From JASHVB01 sp963780805 (lineage in GTDB: Bacteria; Pseudomonadota; Alphaproteobacteria; Acetobacterales; Acetobacteraceae), in assembly GCA_963780805.1 (NCBI GenBank), contig CAWADP010000020.1:310001-374000 (forward strand): a stretch of 64,000 bases of DNA. Direction: 5' to 3'. The notes below the pieces were generated by a model, which did not search any database, had not been told where the DNA came from, and saw only the letters and a program-made list of their open reading frames with translations. Position numbers and translations under genes: made by a program. Below are positions 1 to 10,844 of this stretch, piece by piece (position 1 is the first letter of the stretch; each line of letters begins with the position of its first letter).

Positions 1-187
1 CCACCGCGCCAGGTTGCTGTATTGTTCTCGAATTTTCCAGCCCCGAGCAGCGATGTTTCTCGCTGATCCTAACCTTTAATCAAGACATCGCTGCCATCGT
101 CCCGCGAAACCGACGCGGCGATGGTACAGCTTCACGCAGGGCAGGTGCGCGCGCGTCCGGTCGATCGGCTCTGAGAGAGGTCCCGGA

Positions 188-3037
188 ATGACCACTACCT
201 ACACCGTCGCGGCGGCAGAGGCCGCCAGTGCTACCGGCATCCACGTCGTCGATACGATCGCCAACATCCTGGGCGGCCTGTCCAACGCCCCACTGCTGTC
301 GCGCGTCAGCCTGTTCAGCATGAGCGCGACTGGCACCGTCAACGCCACGCAGGCCGCGGCGCTGGCCGCGCTGCTCACTCAGTTTAGCACCAACGGCCAT
401 ACGCTGACGATTCGCGATTCCGTGGCGAACCTGGCCGCCTCCGCCTTCGCCAGCCAGCCGGGCCTGGGCATCAGTGGCGCCTCCATCACGGTGGCCGATA
501 CCGCTGCCAACATTCTGGCCGCCATCGGCAATTCCGTCGCCGTCATCGTCCACGCCGCCGCCATCGCCCTGACGGCCAACGCCACGCTGGCGCTGGCGCA
601 ACTGCAGACGTTGGAGAGCTTCGGCTTCACCGCGGTCGGCGTCACGCTTACGCTGGCCGATACGGTCGGCAACCTGCTCGCCTTCACCGCGGCGGAGGCA
701 AAACCTGCCCTGACCGTGTTCCATCTTTCGACCAGCGGCACCGCCACGGTAGCGCAGGCGATCACGCTGTCGGGACTGTCGCATTTCGCCGTCAATGCCG
801 GCGCCACCCTCACGGTGACCGGTTCGATCGGGTCGATCACCGGATCGGCGTCGTCGCTCAGCGTACTGCTCGCGATGAGCGGGGTCGCCGTCAATTTTTC
901 TGACACGCTGAGCAACCTCCTGGCGAAGGCTGCGACGTTCGCCTGGTATAAGTACCCTGGAGTCACCGTCACGCTGTCCGCGGGCGGCCAGACATCCGCC
1001 GCCAACCTGGTCGCGCTCGCGGCATTGCCACATTTCAGCGTCGGTTCCGGGGTCGTTCTCACGGTCGCCGACACAGTCGGCAACCTCGTGACGCTCAACA
1101 CCGCGCAGGCGGCGTTTGCCACATCCATCACGCTCAACGGCAATGGCATCGTCGCCGCCGCCCAGCTCGCCATCCTCGCGAGCTTTGCGGGCTTCGCGCC
1201 GGGCACCGGCAACACGCTGACCCTGGACGACACGCTGGCCAACATCGCGGCCATCACGCCGCAGCAGCACGCGCTGGTTTCTGCCGTCACCATCGATGAT
1301 ACCGTCACCGACCTGCTGTCGGCGCAGTCGGCCTATGCCGCCGAGGTCACGGCCGCCAGCAAGATCGTCGCCGAGTTGGACGGCTCCACGATCGATGCCG
1401 CGCAGGCCGTCACGCTGGCCGCGCTCGGGGCCCACGCCGCCCTGACGCTGCATGCGAACGGCGGCATCACGGCCTTGACGATCAGCGACACCCAGGCGGC
1501 CCTTAACGCGGCCGCGGCCAGCATCACCGCTCTGGGATTGGATGGATCGGTCACCGTCATTCCGCAGACGTCAACCGACCGGTCGATCCTTACCGCCAGT
1601 GCCGCCGCGGCGCTGGTGACATCAGGCGTCAATCCGGCGAGCGAAACGCTGTCGGTGGCCGACAGCGGCGCCGCGCTGACCCAGTACGCCAGTGGAATTT
1701 TCGGCAAGGGATTCGAAACCATCACTGTGACCATCGGCAGTTTTGCCGGCAGCATGGCGCAGCTCCTGGATCCCACCCTGCATTTCGCCGCCGGCAGCAC
1801 CGCGCAGCTCGATGCCAATGCGATCGCCAACACCGGGCAGGCGCTCGCGCTCGCCGGCCTGCCAGGCTTCAACCGCGCCAACGGCGTGACCCTGGTCGTG
1901 CAGGACATTATTTCCAACATCCTGGCGGCCGCCGCCACGCTCGGCGCGAGCGCGCTCGGCACCCTCGCCACCAGCATCCAGGCCACGGATTCGGAGACCG
2001 TCTCCGCCGCCGGCGCAGCGACACTGGCAACGCTGAGCGGCTTCCTCCTGCACGGTAATGTTCTCAATATCGAGGATACCGCGGCGAACCTGGCGGCTGC
2101 GCCAGCGGCAGCCATCGCGCTGGCGTTCGGCATCAGCCTGGCGAGCGACGCCCGCATCTCCGTCGCGGTCGCGGGGCAATTCGCCGCCATGGGCAGCAAG
2201 TTCTCACCCAACGGCGCCTTCATCCTGATCGCCGACACGGTGGCGGCTCTCGACACGTTGGCGACCACGCCGGCGACGCTCGCCACGGTGAACAGTTGGG
2301 GCGGCGAGGCCACGTTGTCGGTCGATGGGCCCGCCACGGTCGCGACCGCCGCCGCCCTGCTGCTGATCTCGGGTTTCAATGTCGGCATCCATCATCTGAC
2401 GCTCAGCGACAGCGGCAGCAATTTGCTGGCGGCCGGCAGCACCGTGCTGGCGCTCGCCTACGCGGTGCAACTTTCGCAGGCCTCCACCGTCAGCGCCGCC
2501 GGCGCCGCGACGCTCGAGGCGATGCAAAATTTCGCCCCCGGCAGCCTTCTGACGATTGCCGACACGCCGGCAGCACTGGCCGCGATGCCGGCATCGCTCG
2601 CCGCCGAGGCAACCGCCGTGACGCTGACGGCGGAAACCGTCGGCAACGCGTCCGGCTATGCGATCGATGCGGCGCAGTTCACCGCGATGCTGGCGTTGCC
2701 CAATTTCTCGTTCGTGGGCTTTACCGGCACGGTCGCGGTCAGCGACACCGCCGCGGCGCTGGCCGCATTGGCGTCCAGCCTCACGGGGCTGTCCGGCAGC
2801 GTCCTGTCGCATATTTCGACAACACTCGATACGTCAGTAACAGTTACGGCCGCCGCCGCCGAGACCCTGCACGGATTGCCGGCTTTCAGCGTCGGCAGCG
2901 CCAGCCTGACGATCAGCGACACCGCCGCTGCGCTGTCCGGGCTGGACGCCGGCACCGCCGCCCTGGCCCACGTCATCGAAGTCGGTACACCCGCATCGCT
3001 GACCGTCGCCGCCGCCGCCAGTCTGCGGCCGCGCTGA
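188..3037 (+). CDS. Giant repeat protein, segment 1 (N-terminus, 949 aa before the first shift)
   Basis: This frame holds the true N-terminus, beginning MTTTYTVAAAEAAS. There is no classical Sec signal peptide, as expected for a type I secretion substrate. About a dozen copies of a 65-75 residue unit follow. Each has a V/L-T-V/I-x-D-T/S-x-x-N-L/I core, then a variable Ala/Thr-rich stretch, then a TVxxAQAxxLxxLxxF segment. The frame closes at 3035-3037 soon after a run of GCC codons at 3008-3019, while the adjacent frame continues the same repeat directly (SAAALTQFTT). A single lost base explains the break. The composition is almost free of cysteine and rich in Ala, Thr, Ser, Leu and Val, typical of extended extracellular repeat proteins. 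Confidence 0.8.
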   Translation: MTTTYTVAAAEAASATGIHVVDTIANILGGLSNAPLLSRVSLFSMSATGTVNATQAAALAALLTQFSTNGHTLTIRDSVANLAASAFASQPGLGISGASITVADTAANILAAIGNSVAVIVHAAAIALTANATLALAQLQTLESFGFTAVGVTLTLADTVGNLLAFTAAEAKPALTVFHLSTSGTATVAQAITLSGLSHFAVNAGATLTVTGSIGSITGSASSLSVLLAMSGVAVNFSDTLSNLLAKAATFAWYKYPGVTVTLSAGGQTSAANLVALAALPHFSVGSGVVLTVADTVGNLVTLNTAQAAFATSITLNGNGIVAAAQLAILASFAGFAPGTGNTLTLDDTLANIAAITPQQHALVSAVTIDDTVTDLLSAQSAYAAEVTAASKIVAELDGSTIDAAQAVTLAALGAHAALTLHANGGITALTISDTQAALNAAAASITALGLDGSVTVIPQTSTDRSILTASAAAALVTSGVNPASETLSVADSGAALTQYASGIFGKGFETITVTIGSFAGSMAQLLDPTLHFAAGSTAQLDANAIANTGQALALAGLPGFNRANGVTLVVQDIISNILAAAATLGASALGTLATSIQATDSETVSAAGAATLATLSGFLLHGNVLNIEDTAANLAAAPAAAIALAFGISLASDARISVAVAGQFAAMGSKFSPNGAFILIADTVAALDTLATTPATLATVNSWGGEATLSVDGPATVATAAALLLISGFNVGIHHLTLSDSGSNLLAAGSTVLALAYAVQLSQASTVSAAGAATLEAMQNFAPGSLLTIADTPAALAAMPASLAAEATAVTLTAETVGNASGYAIDAAQFTAMLALPNFSFVGFTGTVAVSDTAAALAALASSLTGLSGSVLSHISTTLDTSVTVTAAAAETLHGLPAFSVGSASLTISDTAAALSGLDAGTAALAHVIEVGTPASLTVAAAASLRPR

Positions 3038-6000
3038 CGCAGTTCACCACCGATGCGGAGCCGATCACCATTGCCGATACACCGGCGAATTTGGCCGCGC
3101 AGAGCGTCGCCGCCGCGTCCATCGCCACGGCCGAAACGATTCTGCCCTATCCCGGCAGCAACGCTGGCGACTACACGCTGAATGCCAGCCAGTTCACCGC
3201 CCTCGTCGCTCACAGCGACCTGTCTTTCGCCGGGTTCAACGGCCCGCTGATCGTGCAGGATACGGCAACGAACCTTGCCGGCCTCGCCGCCGCGTTCACC
3301 AGCGCCACACCCGGCTCGCCCACCGCTCAGGCAAGCGTGGTGACCACGCCGCAGCTTTCCCAGGGCGACACGGTCGGCAGTGCCACCGTCACCGAATTGA
3401 TGGCACTCCCCAATTTCAGCCTGAACGGGCATACGCTGATCCTGCAGGATACGCCGACGGCTTTGCTGGCGGCGTTCACCGGCGTCCATCCGCACGTTTC
3501 CCAGGTGGAACTGGCAGCCAACGGCACGCCGTGGCTGGTCACCGCGCAACAGGCGGCGGAACTGGCCGCCATGGGCACGTTCAGTGCCGGCCCGGCCGGC
3601 ATGACTGTTTCCGATACCGCCACTAACCTGCTCGCCGCCGCCTATGCCGCCGGCGTTGCCGCCGCCACCGCCACCGAGCTTGACGCCGACGCAACTGTTT
3701 CCGTCAGCGAGGCCGAGGCGTTGCAGGCGCTGCCCAGTCTTCAGCCGCGACGGCTTCAACCTGACGATCAGCGACACCGCGGCGAATCTCGCCAACCTGA
3801 CCCCGCAGCCGAGGCGCTGGCAACCTCGATCGAGACGATCGGCGGCACGACCGGGGGCGGGTCCAACCTGACCGTCGCGGAGTTCGACAGCCTGATCGCG
3901 TCCGGGGGCTTCAGCGGCGGCGCCGGGTCGCTCACGGTCGCCGATACCGCCAGCGCACTGCTGACCCTGGTGGGGAATGCCCACCTCGCGGATATCGGCA
4001 CCACGATCCTGCAAGCAGGCGGCATGCGGTCTCCGGCGTCGCAGGCGGAGCAATTGAGCACGCTGCCGAACCTTCAGGCCGGCAGCAACCTGACGATCGT
4101 CGATAACGCCGCAGACCTGCTGCAGATCAGCGACGGCGGCGGCACGCCCGACGATTGGGCGATCGTGCTCCAGGCGAATTCCGTCACGCTCAACACCGAC
4201 GCCACCGGCCTCACCGCCGCCCAGGCCGCTTTGCTGGCCGCGCTCGGCGGGCATTTCCACAACGGCGGCTTCACGGTGACGATCGCGGACTCGCCCACCG
4301 CATTGCTCGGATTGCTCAACACCCTGGGGCCGATCGCCAGCCAGATCAGCGCGGTGACCGTCGCCTCGACCGGTGGTCCGTGGAGCGTCAGCGGTCTGGC
4401 CACCATGGCGGAGCTGCAATCCCTGCCGCACTTCACCGGCAGCACCGCGGTGCTGACCATCGCCGACACCGTTTCCGACCTCACGGCCAGCGCGAATGCC
4501 GGGTTGATCACCGGCATCATCAACAACTTTCCCAACGCGACGTTCACGCTGGCGGGCAACGACACGGCCTCGGTTGCGCAGGCCGAGAAGCTGTACGCGC
4601 TGGGCGTTCATTTCAGCCTGGACAGCAGCAGCCTGAGCATCGCCGATACCGCGCGCGACCTGGCATCGCTCGACAGCGGCACCGCCGCGATGGCGACCGC
4701 CATCCAACTGCAGGACGGCGCGGTGACTTCGGTCGCGAACTATCAGAAAATCAGCGCGCTGCCCAACTTCTCGGACGACGGCAACACGCTGGTGGTGTCC
4801 GACACGGCGGCCAATTTGCTCGCCTTGCTCGACGGCACGAATCTTACGTTCGTCAGCGAAACCACGCTGAGCATGCCGGACACCGGCATCACCGCCGCGG
4901 CCGCGGAACAATTGACCACGCTGCCCGACTTCACCACCGGCATTGGCTACATCACCATCCAGGATACCGCCGCCGACCTCACCGCGGGCAGCGGAGCGCA
5001 CCCCAACGACTGGCAGGGCGAGGTCCGCGCCAGGTCGATCACGCTGAACGCGTCCGGTCCTGCCATCACCGCCGCGCAGGCGGACGAACTCGCCGCGCTT
5101 GGCGGCCGCTTCAGCACCGGCGTCTACACGCTCGCCGTCAGCGACAGCGCCGTGAACCTGCTGTCCGCCGCCAATGCCGCCGGCGTGGCGCTGGCCGGCG
5201 CGGTCAGCCTGTCCGGCGACGAGAACGCGCTGACCGCCGCAAGCTGGGCGCAGCTCAACGCGCTGAGCAATTTCAGCAAGGGCGCGTACAAAGTCACCAT
5301 CAGCGACACCGCCGCCGATCTCGCCGCCGCCAATCCCACGCTCCTGGCAGCGGCGGACCAGGTACAGCTGTCCACGGCCGCCACCCTGACGGTGGCCGCG
5401 GCCGAGGCGCTGATCAGGCTGGCGAACTACCAGGCCGGCGCGACGCTCACCATCGGTGACACGCTGCAGAACCTGCTGCTGTTGGGCAGTGCCGACCTGG
5501 CGAACAACAGCGGGCTGCTGACGACGACGCCGATCGAGCTGTCCGCCGATGCGATCGCCAACGTGACGCAGATGAACGCGCTCGCCGCGCTGCTGCAATA
5601 CGGGTCGTTCAGCCAGAACACCCACGCCATCACGGTGGAGGACAGTGGTCTCAACCTCGCCGGCTTCGTCGCCAGCGGTAACGCGGTTCCGACCGCCTAC
5701 GTGATGGTCGGCGATGCGACGCTGACCGTGGCGCAAGCGCAGGTGCTGGCGAACGACGACGTGACGATCGGCACCAACCACCTGACCGTCGCCGATACGC
5801 CGGGGAACCTTCAGGACGTTCTATCGAACGCGGCGGTGTACGCGCTTGCGACCACGCTGTCGCTGCCTGGTCCGACCATCGCGATCGCGCAGCAGATCGA
5901 GACGCTTGCCGCCAATTCGAAATTCACCACCGGCGGCTATGCCCTCACCGTCACCGGCTCCGCCGCGGACTTGCTTGGGCTTGGCAGCGCGGCGCTGTTG

Positions 6001-8406
6001 GCGACGTCGCTGATGCTGACCGGCGCGAACAACAACGTTGACGCAAACGGGCTGCTGCAGCTGACCGAGTTTGGCAGCAAGTTCGGCACGAATCACCTGA
6101 CGCTGACGGTCTCCGACACCGCGACGAATCTTGCCGCGTTGAACAACCTGGAAACGGCGCTGGTGACGGGCGCCATCCTGAATGCGACGCCCGATGCGGC
6201 GATCGACACCACCACCGCGACCGAACTCGCCTACCTGCCGGATTTCTCGCTCGCCGAGGGCGTGGTGCTGACCGTGCAGGGCAGCTACCCACAGTTGGAA
6301 GCACTGCCCAGCCTGATCCTGTCGATCGCGACTCTGGAGGTAACCGGTTCGGCCTCGACGCTGACCGTTGCCGAGGCGGCCGCCGTTTCCGCGTCGCCCA
6401 ATTTCACCCAGCTGCCCGGCGTCATCGTCGAGGACACAATCGGCAACCTGGCCGGTAGCACCGCCTGGCAGAACGTCGCCACGGCCGGCTACATCGTCGC
6501 CGACACCGCCCCCGATTTGCTGACGAACATTGCCAGCCCGCTGATCTCGAACGGCGCCCACGGCCTCGTGAGCGTCATCTTGACTCAGGGCACGCCCGAG
6601 AGCGCCGCGAATTTCGCCGCGCTGGCCGCGATCCCCGGGTTTTCGGTCGGCACGGCGGTCCTGACCGTCGCGGATACCGCCCCCGCCATCGCCGCCGTGG
6701 CGACCCAGATCACGGCGCTCGGCTCGAGTGCCCTGGTGAATTCGGCGGCGCCGGTGACCGCGGCGCAGGCCGAGGCACTCGCCGGCCTGAACAGCGGGGG
6801 AGAGCTTAGTTTCACGGGCGGCATCTTGCTGGTGGTGCAGGACAGCTACGCCCACATCATCGACGTCGCCAATGCCGCGGGCATCGCGCTGGCCAATTCT
6901 GTGACGGTGGTCGATTCACCGGCGGACCTGGTGACCGCGGCCGCGCACAACTGGGGCACCCTGCTGCCCGACTTCCAGCCGAATGCAAGCGGCACGATCG
7001 ACGGCCAAGGCGCCGCCACGCTGTTTGCCCTGGGCAGCCGCTTCCTGCCGATGACCGGTGCCGTGCTGACCGTGCAGGACTCGGTTTCCGGCATTCTGGG
7101 CAACACCGCGGCGATCGAGGGATTGGGACTCAAGGCGCAGGTGGTGGACCAACTTGTCAATGTCGATGACGCCATCGGCGCGCTGCTAGACCTCGACACC
7201 ACCCTGCAATCCATCACCCTGACTGACAGCGGCGCAGTGGGTGCCAGCGCGGCTGCGGACGTGCAGCCGCTCGCGACCCTGCTGAGTACGTCGATCGCGG
7301 TGTCCGACAGCGCTGCGAATGTTGATGGCAGTCTTGCGGGTCTGGAGGGTTTGGGCACCCATCTGACCAGCGTCACGGTGAGTGACTTCGCCAGCAACAT
7401 CGGCACGTATGCATCCGCCCTGGCCGCGGCCTTCGGCAGCACGCTGCGAGTTGTCCTGGCAGACACCTTGCCTGTCAGTGCCGGCGCCGCTGCCGGGTTG
7501 GTGCCCGTCATCGCGTATTTCGCCAACGGCACCAGCTTCAGCGTCAGCGACATGGCGGCCGGTGTCAGCGCCAACCTCGACGCCCTGGAGTCTCTGGTCG
7601 GCCATGGGCTGACCGGCATCACCCTGACCGACGGCAGCACGCCCGACATCACCGTCACGCTCAGCCAGCTCGGCAGCGACGCCACGGTGCTGAACCTGAT
7701 CAGCTCGTCGTTCGACTACGCCATCAACGACAGCAGCTCGGTGATCGCCGGCGACCTGGGCGGCGGTGTCGACTCGCAGATCATGGCGCTGAACACGGCG
7801 GGCAAGCTCGGCAGCATCAGCGCCAGCGGCGGCGTGCTGAGCCTGAGCGTTGCGACCTTGACCGCCACCGGGGTGGACACCGACGCGGGCGACGCGCTGA
7901 CCAAACTGGTGGACACCACCATCGCGGTGACCGGGGCTACGATCCTCGACTTCGCGGCGTTCACCGGGTTGCAGGTGAAGCCCACCAGCTTCCAGGTCTC
8001 CGACACCGGGACCGCCATCGGCGGCGACCTCGACAACAGCGGCAACTCCGTCCTGCTGGCGCATTTCGGCAGCATCTCCGGCATCATCGCCAGCAGCGAT
8101 ATCGAAATCAACTACACCACCGACACCGCGGCGCATGTCAACGGCGGCCTCGGGTCGCTGATGTCGCTCGTCACCGGGGCCAACCTGATCGTTGACGACG
8201 TGCCGGTCACCAACATTGTCGCACTGCTCACCTCCGGCAGCCGACGTGGTGCCGGGTCAGATCACCGTCAGCGACACCGCGGGCGGCATCGAGAACGACC
8301 TCATCGGCAGCAGCCCGGTGCTGGTGCAGTATGCCGCTCGACATCACCCACATCACCGCCGACCCGAGCGGGACGATCACGCTGGATGCCGACCATGCCC
8401 TGGTGA
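3022..8406 (+). CDS. Giant repeat protein, segment 2 (first repeat class and start of the second)
   Basis: The repeat continues from about 3022 in a new frame and stays open to a stop at 8406. Between about 3737 and 3812 a gained and a lost base cancel, so some 25 residues read as an Arg/Gln-rich nonsense stretch. The +1 frame there reads a normal repeat (DGFNLTISDTAANLANL). To about 7,100 the units resemble those of segment 1. From about 7,200 they change to shorter strand-turn units with DSAANVDGSL-type cores and a long module beginning GSTPDIT at about 7,636. True coding in this frame ends near 8240; the last 55 or so codons to the stop are out of frame. No start codon is proposed because the segment is an internal part of the larger gene. 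Confidence 0.75.
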   Translation, partial: SAAALTQFTTDAEPITIADTPANLAAQSVAAASIATAETILPYPGSNAGDYTLNASQFTALVAHSDLSFAGFNGPLIVQDTATNLAGLAAAFTSATPGSPTAQASVVTTPQLSQGDTVGSATVTELMALPNFSLNGHTLILQDTPTALLAAFTGVHPHVSQVELAANGTPWLVTAQQAAELAAMGTFSAGPAGMTVSDTATNLLAAAYAAGVAAATATELDADATVSVSEAEALQALPSLQPRRLQPDDQRHRGESRQPDPAAEALATSIETIGGTTGGGSNLTVAEFDSLIASGGFSGGAGSLTVADTASALLTLVGNAHLADIGTTILQAGGMRSPASQAEQLSTLPNLQAGSNLTIVDNAADLLQISDGGGTPDDWAIVLQANSVTLNTDATGLTAAQAALLAALGGHFHNGGFTVTIADSPTALLGLLNTLGPIASQISAVTVASTGGPWSVSGLATMAELQSLPHFTGSTAVLTIADTVSDLTASANAGLITGIINNFPNATFTLAGNDTASVAQAEKLYALGVHFSLDSSSLSIADTARDLASLDSGTAAMATAIQLQDGAVTSVANYQKISALPNFSDDGNTLVVSDTAANLLALLDGTNLTFVSETTLSMPDTGITAAAAEQLTTLPDFTTGIGYITIQDTAADLTAGSGAHPNDWQGEVRARSITLNASGPAITAAQADELAALGGRFSTGVYTLAVSDSAVNLLSAANAAGVALAGAVSLSGDENALTAASWAQLNALSNFSKGAYKVTISDTAADLAAANPTLLAAADQVQLSTAATLTVAAAEALIRLANYQAGATLTIGDTLQNLLLLGSADLANNSGLLTTTPIELSADAIANVTQMNALAALLQYGSFSQNTHAITVEDSGLNLAGFVASGNAVPTAYVMVGDATLTVAQAQVLANDDVTIGTNHLTVADTPGNLQDVLSNAAVYALATTLSLPGPTIAIAQQIETLAANSKFTTGGYALTVTGSAADLLGLGSAALLATSLMLTGANNNVDANGLLQLTEFGSKFGTNHLTLTVSDTATNLAALNNLETALVTGAILNATPDAAIDTTTATELAYLPDFSLAEGVVLTVQGSYPQLEALPSLILSIATLEVTGSASTLTVAEAAAVSASPNFTQLPGVIVEDTIGNLAGSTAWQNVATAGYIVADTAPDLLTNIASPLISNGAHGLVSVILTQGTPESAANFAALAAIPGFSVGTAVLTVADTAPAIAAVATQITALGSSALVNSAAPVTAAQAEALAGLNSGGELSFTGGILLVVQDSYAHIIDVANAAGIALANSVTVVDSPADLVTAAAHNWGTLLPDFQPNASGTIDGQGAATLFALGSRFLPMTGAVLTVQDSVSGILGNTAAIEGLGLKAQVVDQLVNVDDAIGALLDLDTTLQSITLTDSGAVGASAAADVQPLATLLSTSIAVSDSAANVDGSLAGLEGLGTHLTSVTVSDFASNIGTYASALAAAFGSTLRVVLADTLPVSAGAAAGLVPVIAYFANGTSFSVSDMAAGVSANLDALESLVGHGLTGITLTDGSTPDITVTLSQLGSDATVLNLISSSFDYAINDSSSVIAGDLGGGVDSQIMALNTAGKLGSISASGGVLSLSVATLTATGVDTDAGDALTKLVDTTIAVTGATILDFAAFTGLQVKPTSFQVSDTGTAIGGDLDNSGNSVLLAHFGSISGIIASSDIEINYTTDTAAHVNGGLGSLMSLVTGANLIVDDVPVTNIVALLTSGSRRGAGSDHRQRHRGRHRERPHRQQPGAGAVCRSTSPTSPPTRAGRSRWMPTMPW

Positions 8407-10844
8407 CGGGAGTCGATAGCGGCGCCGGCTCGGTGTTCAGCAAGCTGGGCGGCACCGCCAGCCTGGACGTGATCGATGCGCTGGTGTCGCAGCTTCCCGC
8501 CCTGGCGGAGCTGACGGTGCAGCCGGCGAGCGTTGCCGTCTCCGACAGCGGCAGCAACATCGCCGGCGACCTCGAACCCGACGGTAATGGCTTCCTGCTG
8601 GCGCATCTCGGCAACATCACCGGCATCATCGCCAGTGGCAGCATCGAGATCGACTACGCCACCGACACGACGGCGCAGGTCAACGACGGCCCCGGCTCGG
8701 TGCTATCGCTGGTCGCGACGCCGAGTCTGATCGTCGACGACGTGCCGGTCACCAGCATCGTCGCCCTGCTCACTTCCGTCACCGACGTGGTGCCGGGCCA
8801 GATCACCGTCAGCGACAGCGCGGGCCAGATCGAGGACGATCTCGTGACCGGCAGCCCGGTTTTGCTGCACTATGCCGGCAACATCACCAGCATCACCGCC
8901 AGCCCCGGCGGGACCATCACGCTGGACGCCAACCACGCGCTGGTCGGGGGCGTCGACGACGGCCCCGGGTCGGTGTTCGCCAAACTGGGCGGCACCGCCA
9001 CCCTGGACGTGACCGGCGCGCAGGTGGCGCAGCTCACCGCTCTGGCCAACCTGGGTGTACCGCCGGTCAGCATCACCGTCAGCGATTCCGCCGGCAATCT
9101 CGAGGCCGTCCTGCATTCCGGATCGACCCTCGTCAACGATGTCGTCAGTCACCTGGTGACCGGCATTGCCAGCGACGACACCGACGTGAGCCTCGCCTAC
9201 ACCGCGCTCAACGCAACGGTGGAAGCGGCCCTGGCGCTGATGCCCGCCAATAGCCTGGTGGTGACCGGCGTCCCCGTCACCGACATCGCCACCGTCGCCG
9301 GCTTCAAAGCTTTCGCCTCGATGACGGTCAGCGACAGCGCCGCCGCCATCGGCGCCGACCTGCAACTGATATCGTCAAGCTCCGAACTCGACCTGCATGC
9401 CGGCGTCATCACCGGCGTCAGCCTGACCGACGCCAATCCGATCCTTGCCGCGGCGGCGGCCGGTGTCTCGCCGCTGGCAACCAAGCTTGTCGGCCCGATC
9501 GAGGTCTCCGACACCGCGACGGCGGTGAACGGCAACCTGGCCGGCCTGGAGACGCTGGCGAGCGCCGCGGTCCTCACCAGCGTTACGCTGGACGACAGCG
9601 CCGCCGACATCGCGCCGTTGGCATCCACGCTGCTCGCGGCCTTCCCCACGCTGCAGGTTATCCTGACCGACATCGGATCAGTGACGGTGACCGCGGCTGC
9701 CGCGGTGGAGCTGGGCGTGCTGGCCAGCCAGCTTTCCGAGGTGACCCTGTACGTTGCCGACACCCTGGCCGACATCGTCACCAGCGCCGCCGGACTGGCC
9801 GGGCTGGGCAGCATGCTCGGCACGATATCGATCAGCTCCGGGGGCAACACCACCAACGCCGCCGGCGCCGTGGCGCTGGCACCGATCGCCAGCAATCTCG
9901 CCGGCGGCGTCACCATCGACGTGACCGACAGCGCCGCGGCGATCACCGGCGACACCGCCGCGCTGACGACACTGCAGGACACGAGCCACCTCGGCAGCGT
10001 CGTCGCGGGCGGCGAAAGCGCCGCCGGCGTCGTCGCCTATGCGCCCGCATTGTCCGCCATCGGCGCCACCGCCACCATCAGCGACACCGCTCTCGATGTC
10101 AGCACCTCCCTCGATGCGCTGGAGACGCCGGCGACCGACGGCGTGCTGACCGCCATCGCACTGACCGACAGCGGTACCCCCGATATCACGATGTCGCTGA
10201 CCCAGCTCGCCAACGATGCCGCCGTCCTGGCAAAGATCACCAGGCCGTTCGACTACGCCATCAGCGACACCTCGACTGCGATCGCCGGGGATCTGGGCAA
10301 TGGCGAAACCTCGCGGCTTCTGACGCTGAACCTGGCGGGCAAGCTCGGCAGCATCGCCGTCACCGGTGGTGTGCTGAGCGTGAGCGCGACGACGCTACTG
10401 GCCACCTCCGTGGACGACAGCGCCTCCGCCGCGCTGACCAAGCTGGTGGACACCACGATTACGGCGACCAGCGTTACCGTTGTCGACTTCGCCTCGTTCG
10501 CGGCGATGCTGCATGTGCAACCGACCAGCTTTCAGGTCTCCGACACCGGTGCCCAGATTGCCGGCGATCTCGAAAGCGGCGGCAGCTCGGCGCTGCTGAT
10601 ACACCTCACCGCCATTACCGGCATCACCGCCGGCAGCACCATCGAGATCGACTACGCCACCGATACCACGACGCATGTCAATGACGGCGCCGGCTCGGGT
10701 CCTGGCGCTGGTGAGTGGAGCAGGCCTGATCGTCGACGACGTGCCGGTCACCGACATTACCGCGCTGCTGACCGGCAGCAGTCACGTCGTGCCGGGCAGC
10801 ATCACGGTCAGCGACAGCGCGATCCATATTCAGCAGGATCTTGA
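8331..10844 (+). CDS. Giant repeat protein, segment 3 (second repeat class)
   Basis: This frame resumes the repeat with PLDITHITADPSG. The 90 or so bases before it, 8240-8328, are coding in yet another frame (ADVVPGQITVSDTAGG). Comparison with the parallel copies at about 8,761 and 10,871 places one extra base near 8240 and one near 8328. At 10,871 the same context reads YAADIT without interruption. The segment is built from large modules containing VDDVPVT, VVPGQITVSDSAG, LTKL.DTTI and FQVSDTG landmarks. The true frame ends near 10,697, where a GGG replaces the GG found in the parallel copy at 8,698. The remaining codons to the stop at 10,844 are out of frame. Confidence 0.75.
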   Translation: MPLDITHITADPSGTITLDADHALVTGVDSGAGSVFSKLGGTASLDVIDALVSQLPALAELTVQPASVAVSDSGSNIAGDLEPDGNGFLLAHLGNITGIIASGSIEIDYATDTTAQVNDGPGSVLSLVATPSLIVDDVPVTSIVALLTSVTDVVPGQITVSDSAGQIEDDLVTGSPVLLHYAGNITSITASPGGTITLDANHALVGGVDDGPGSVFAKLGGTATLDVTGAQVAQLTALANLGVPPVSITVSDSAGNLEAVLHSGSTLVNDVVSHLVTGIASDDTDVSLAYTALNATVEAALALMPANSLVVTGVPVTDIATVAGFKAFASMTVSDSAAAIGADLQLISSSSELDLHAGVITGVSLTDANPILAAAAAGVSPLATKLVGPIEVSDTATAVNGNLAGLETLASAAVLTSVTLDDSAADIAPLASTLLAAFPTLQVILTDIGSVTVTAAAAVELGVLASQLSEVTLYVADTLADIVTSAAGLAGLGSMLGTISISSGGNTTNAAGAVALAPIASNLAGGVTIDVTDSAAAITGDTAALTTLQDTSHLGSVVAGGESAAGVVAYAPALSAIGATATISDTALDVSTSLDALETPATDGVLTAIALTDSGTPDITMSLTQLANDAAVLAKITRPFDYAISDTSTAIAGDLGNGETSRLLTLNLAGKLGSIAVTGGVLSVSATTLLATSVDDSASAALTKLVDTTITATSVTVVDFASFAAMLHVQPTSFQVSDTGAQIAGDLESGGSSALLIHLTAITGITAGSTIEIDYATDTTTHVNDGAGSGPGAGEWSRPDRRRRAGHRHYRAADRQQSRRAGQHHGQRQRDPYSAGS

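Noticed and set aside
80..1453. Long minus-strand open frames across the giant gene (for example 2656-5781, 1,041 codons)
   Set aside because: They are Arg/Gly/Gln-rich shadows produced by codon bias on the opposite strand of a high-GC repeat gene; no motif or ribosome site.
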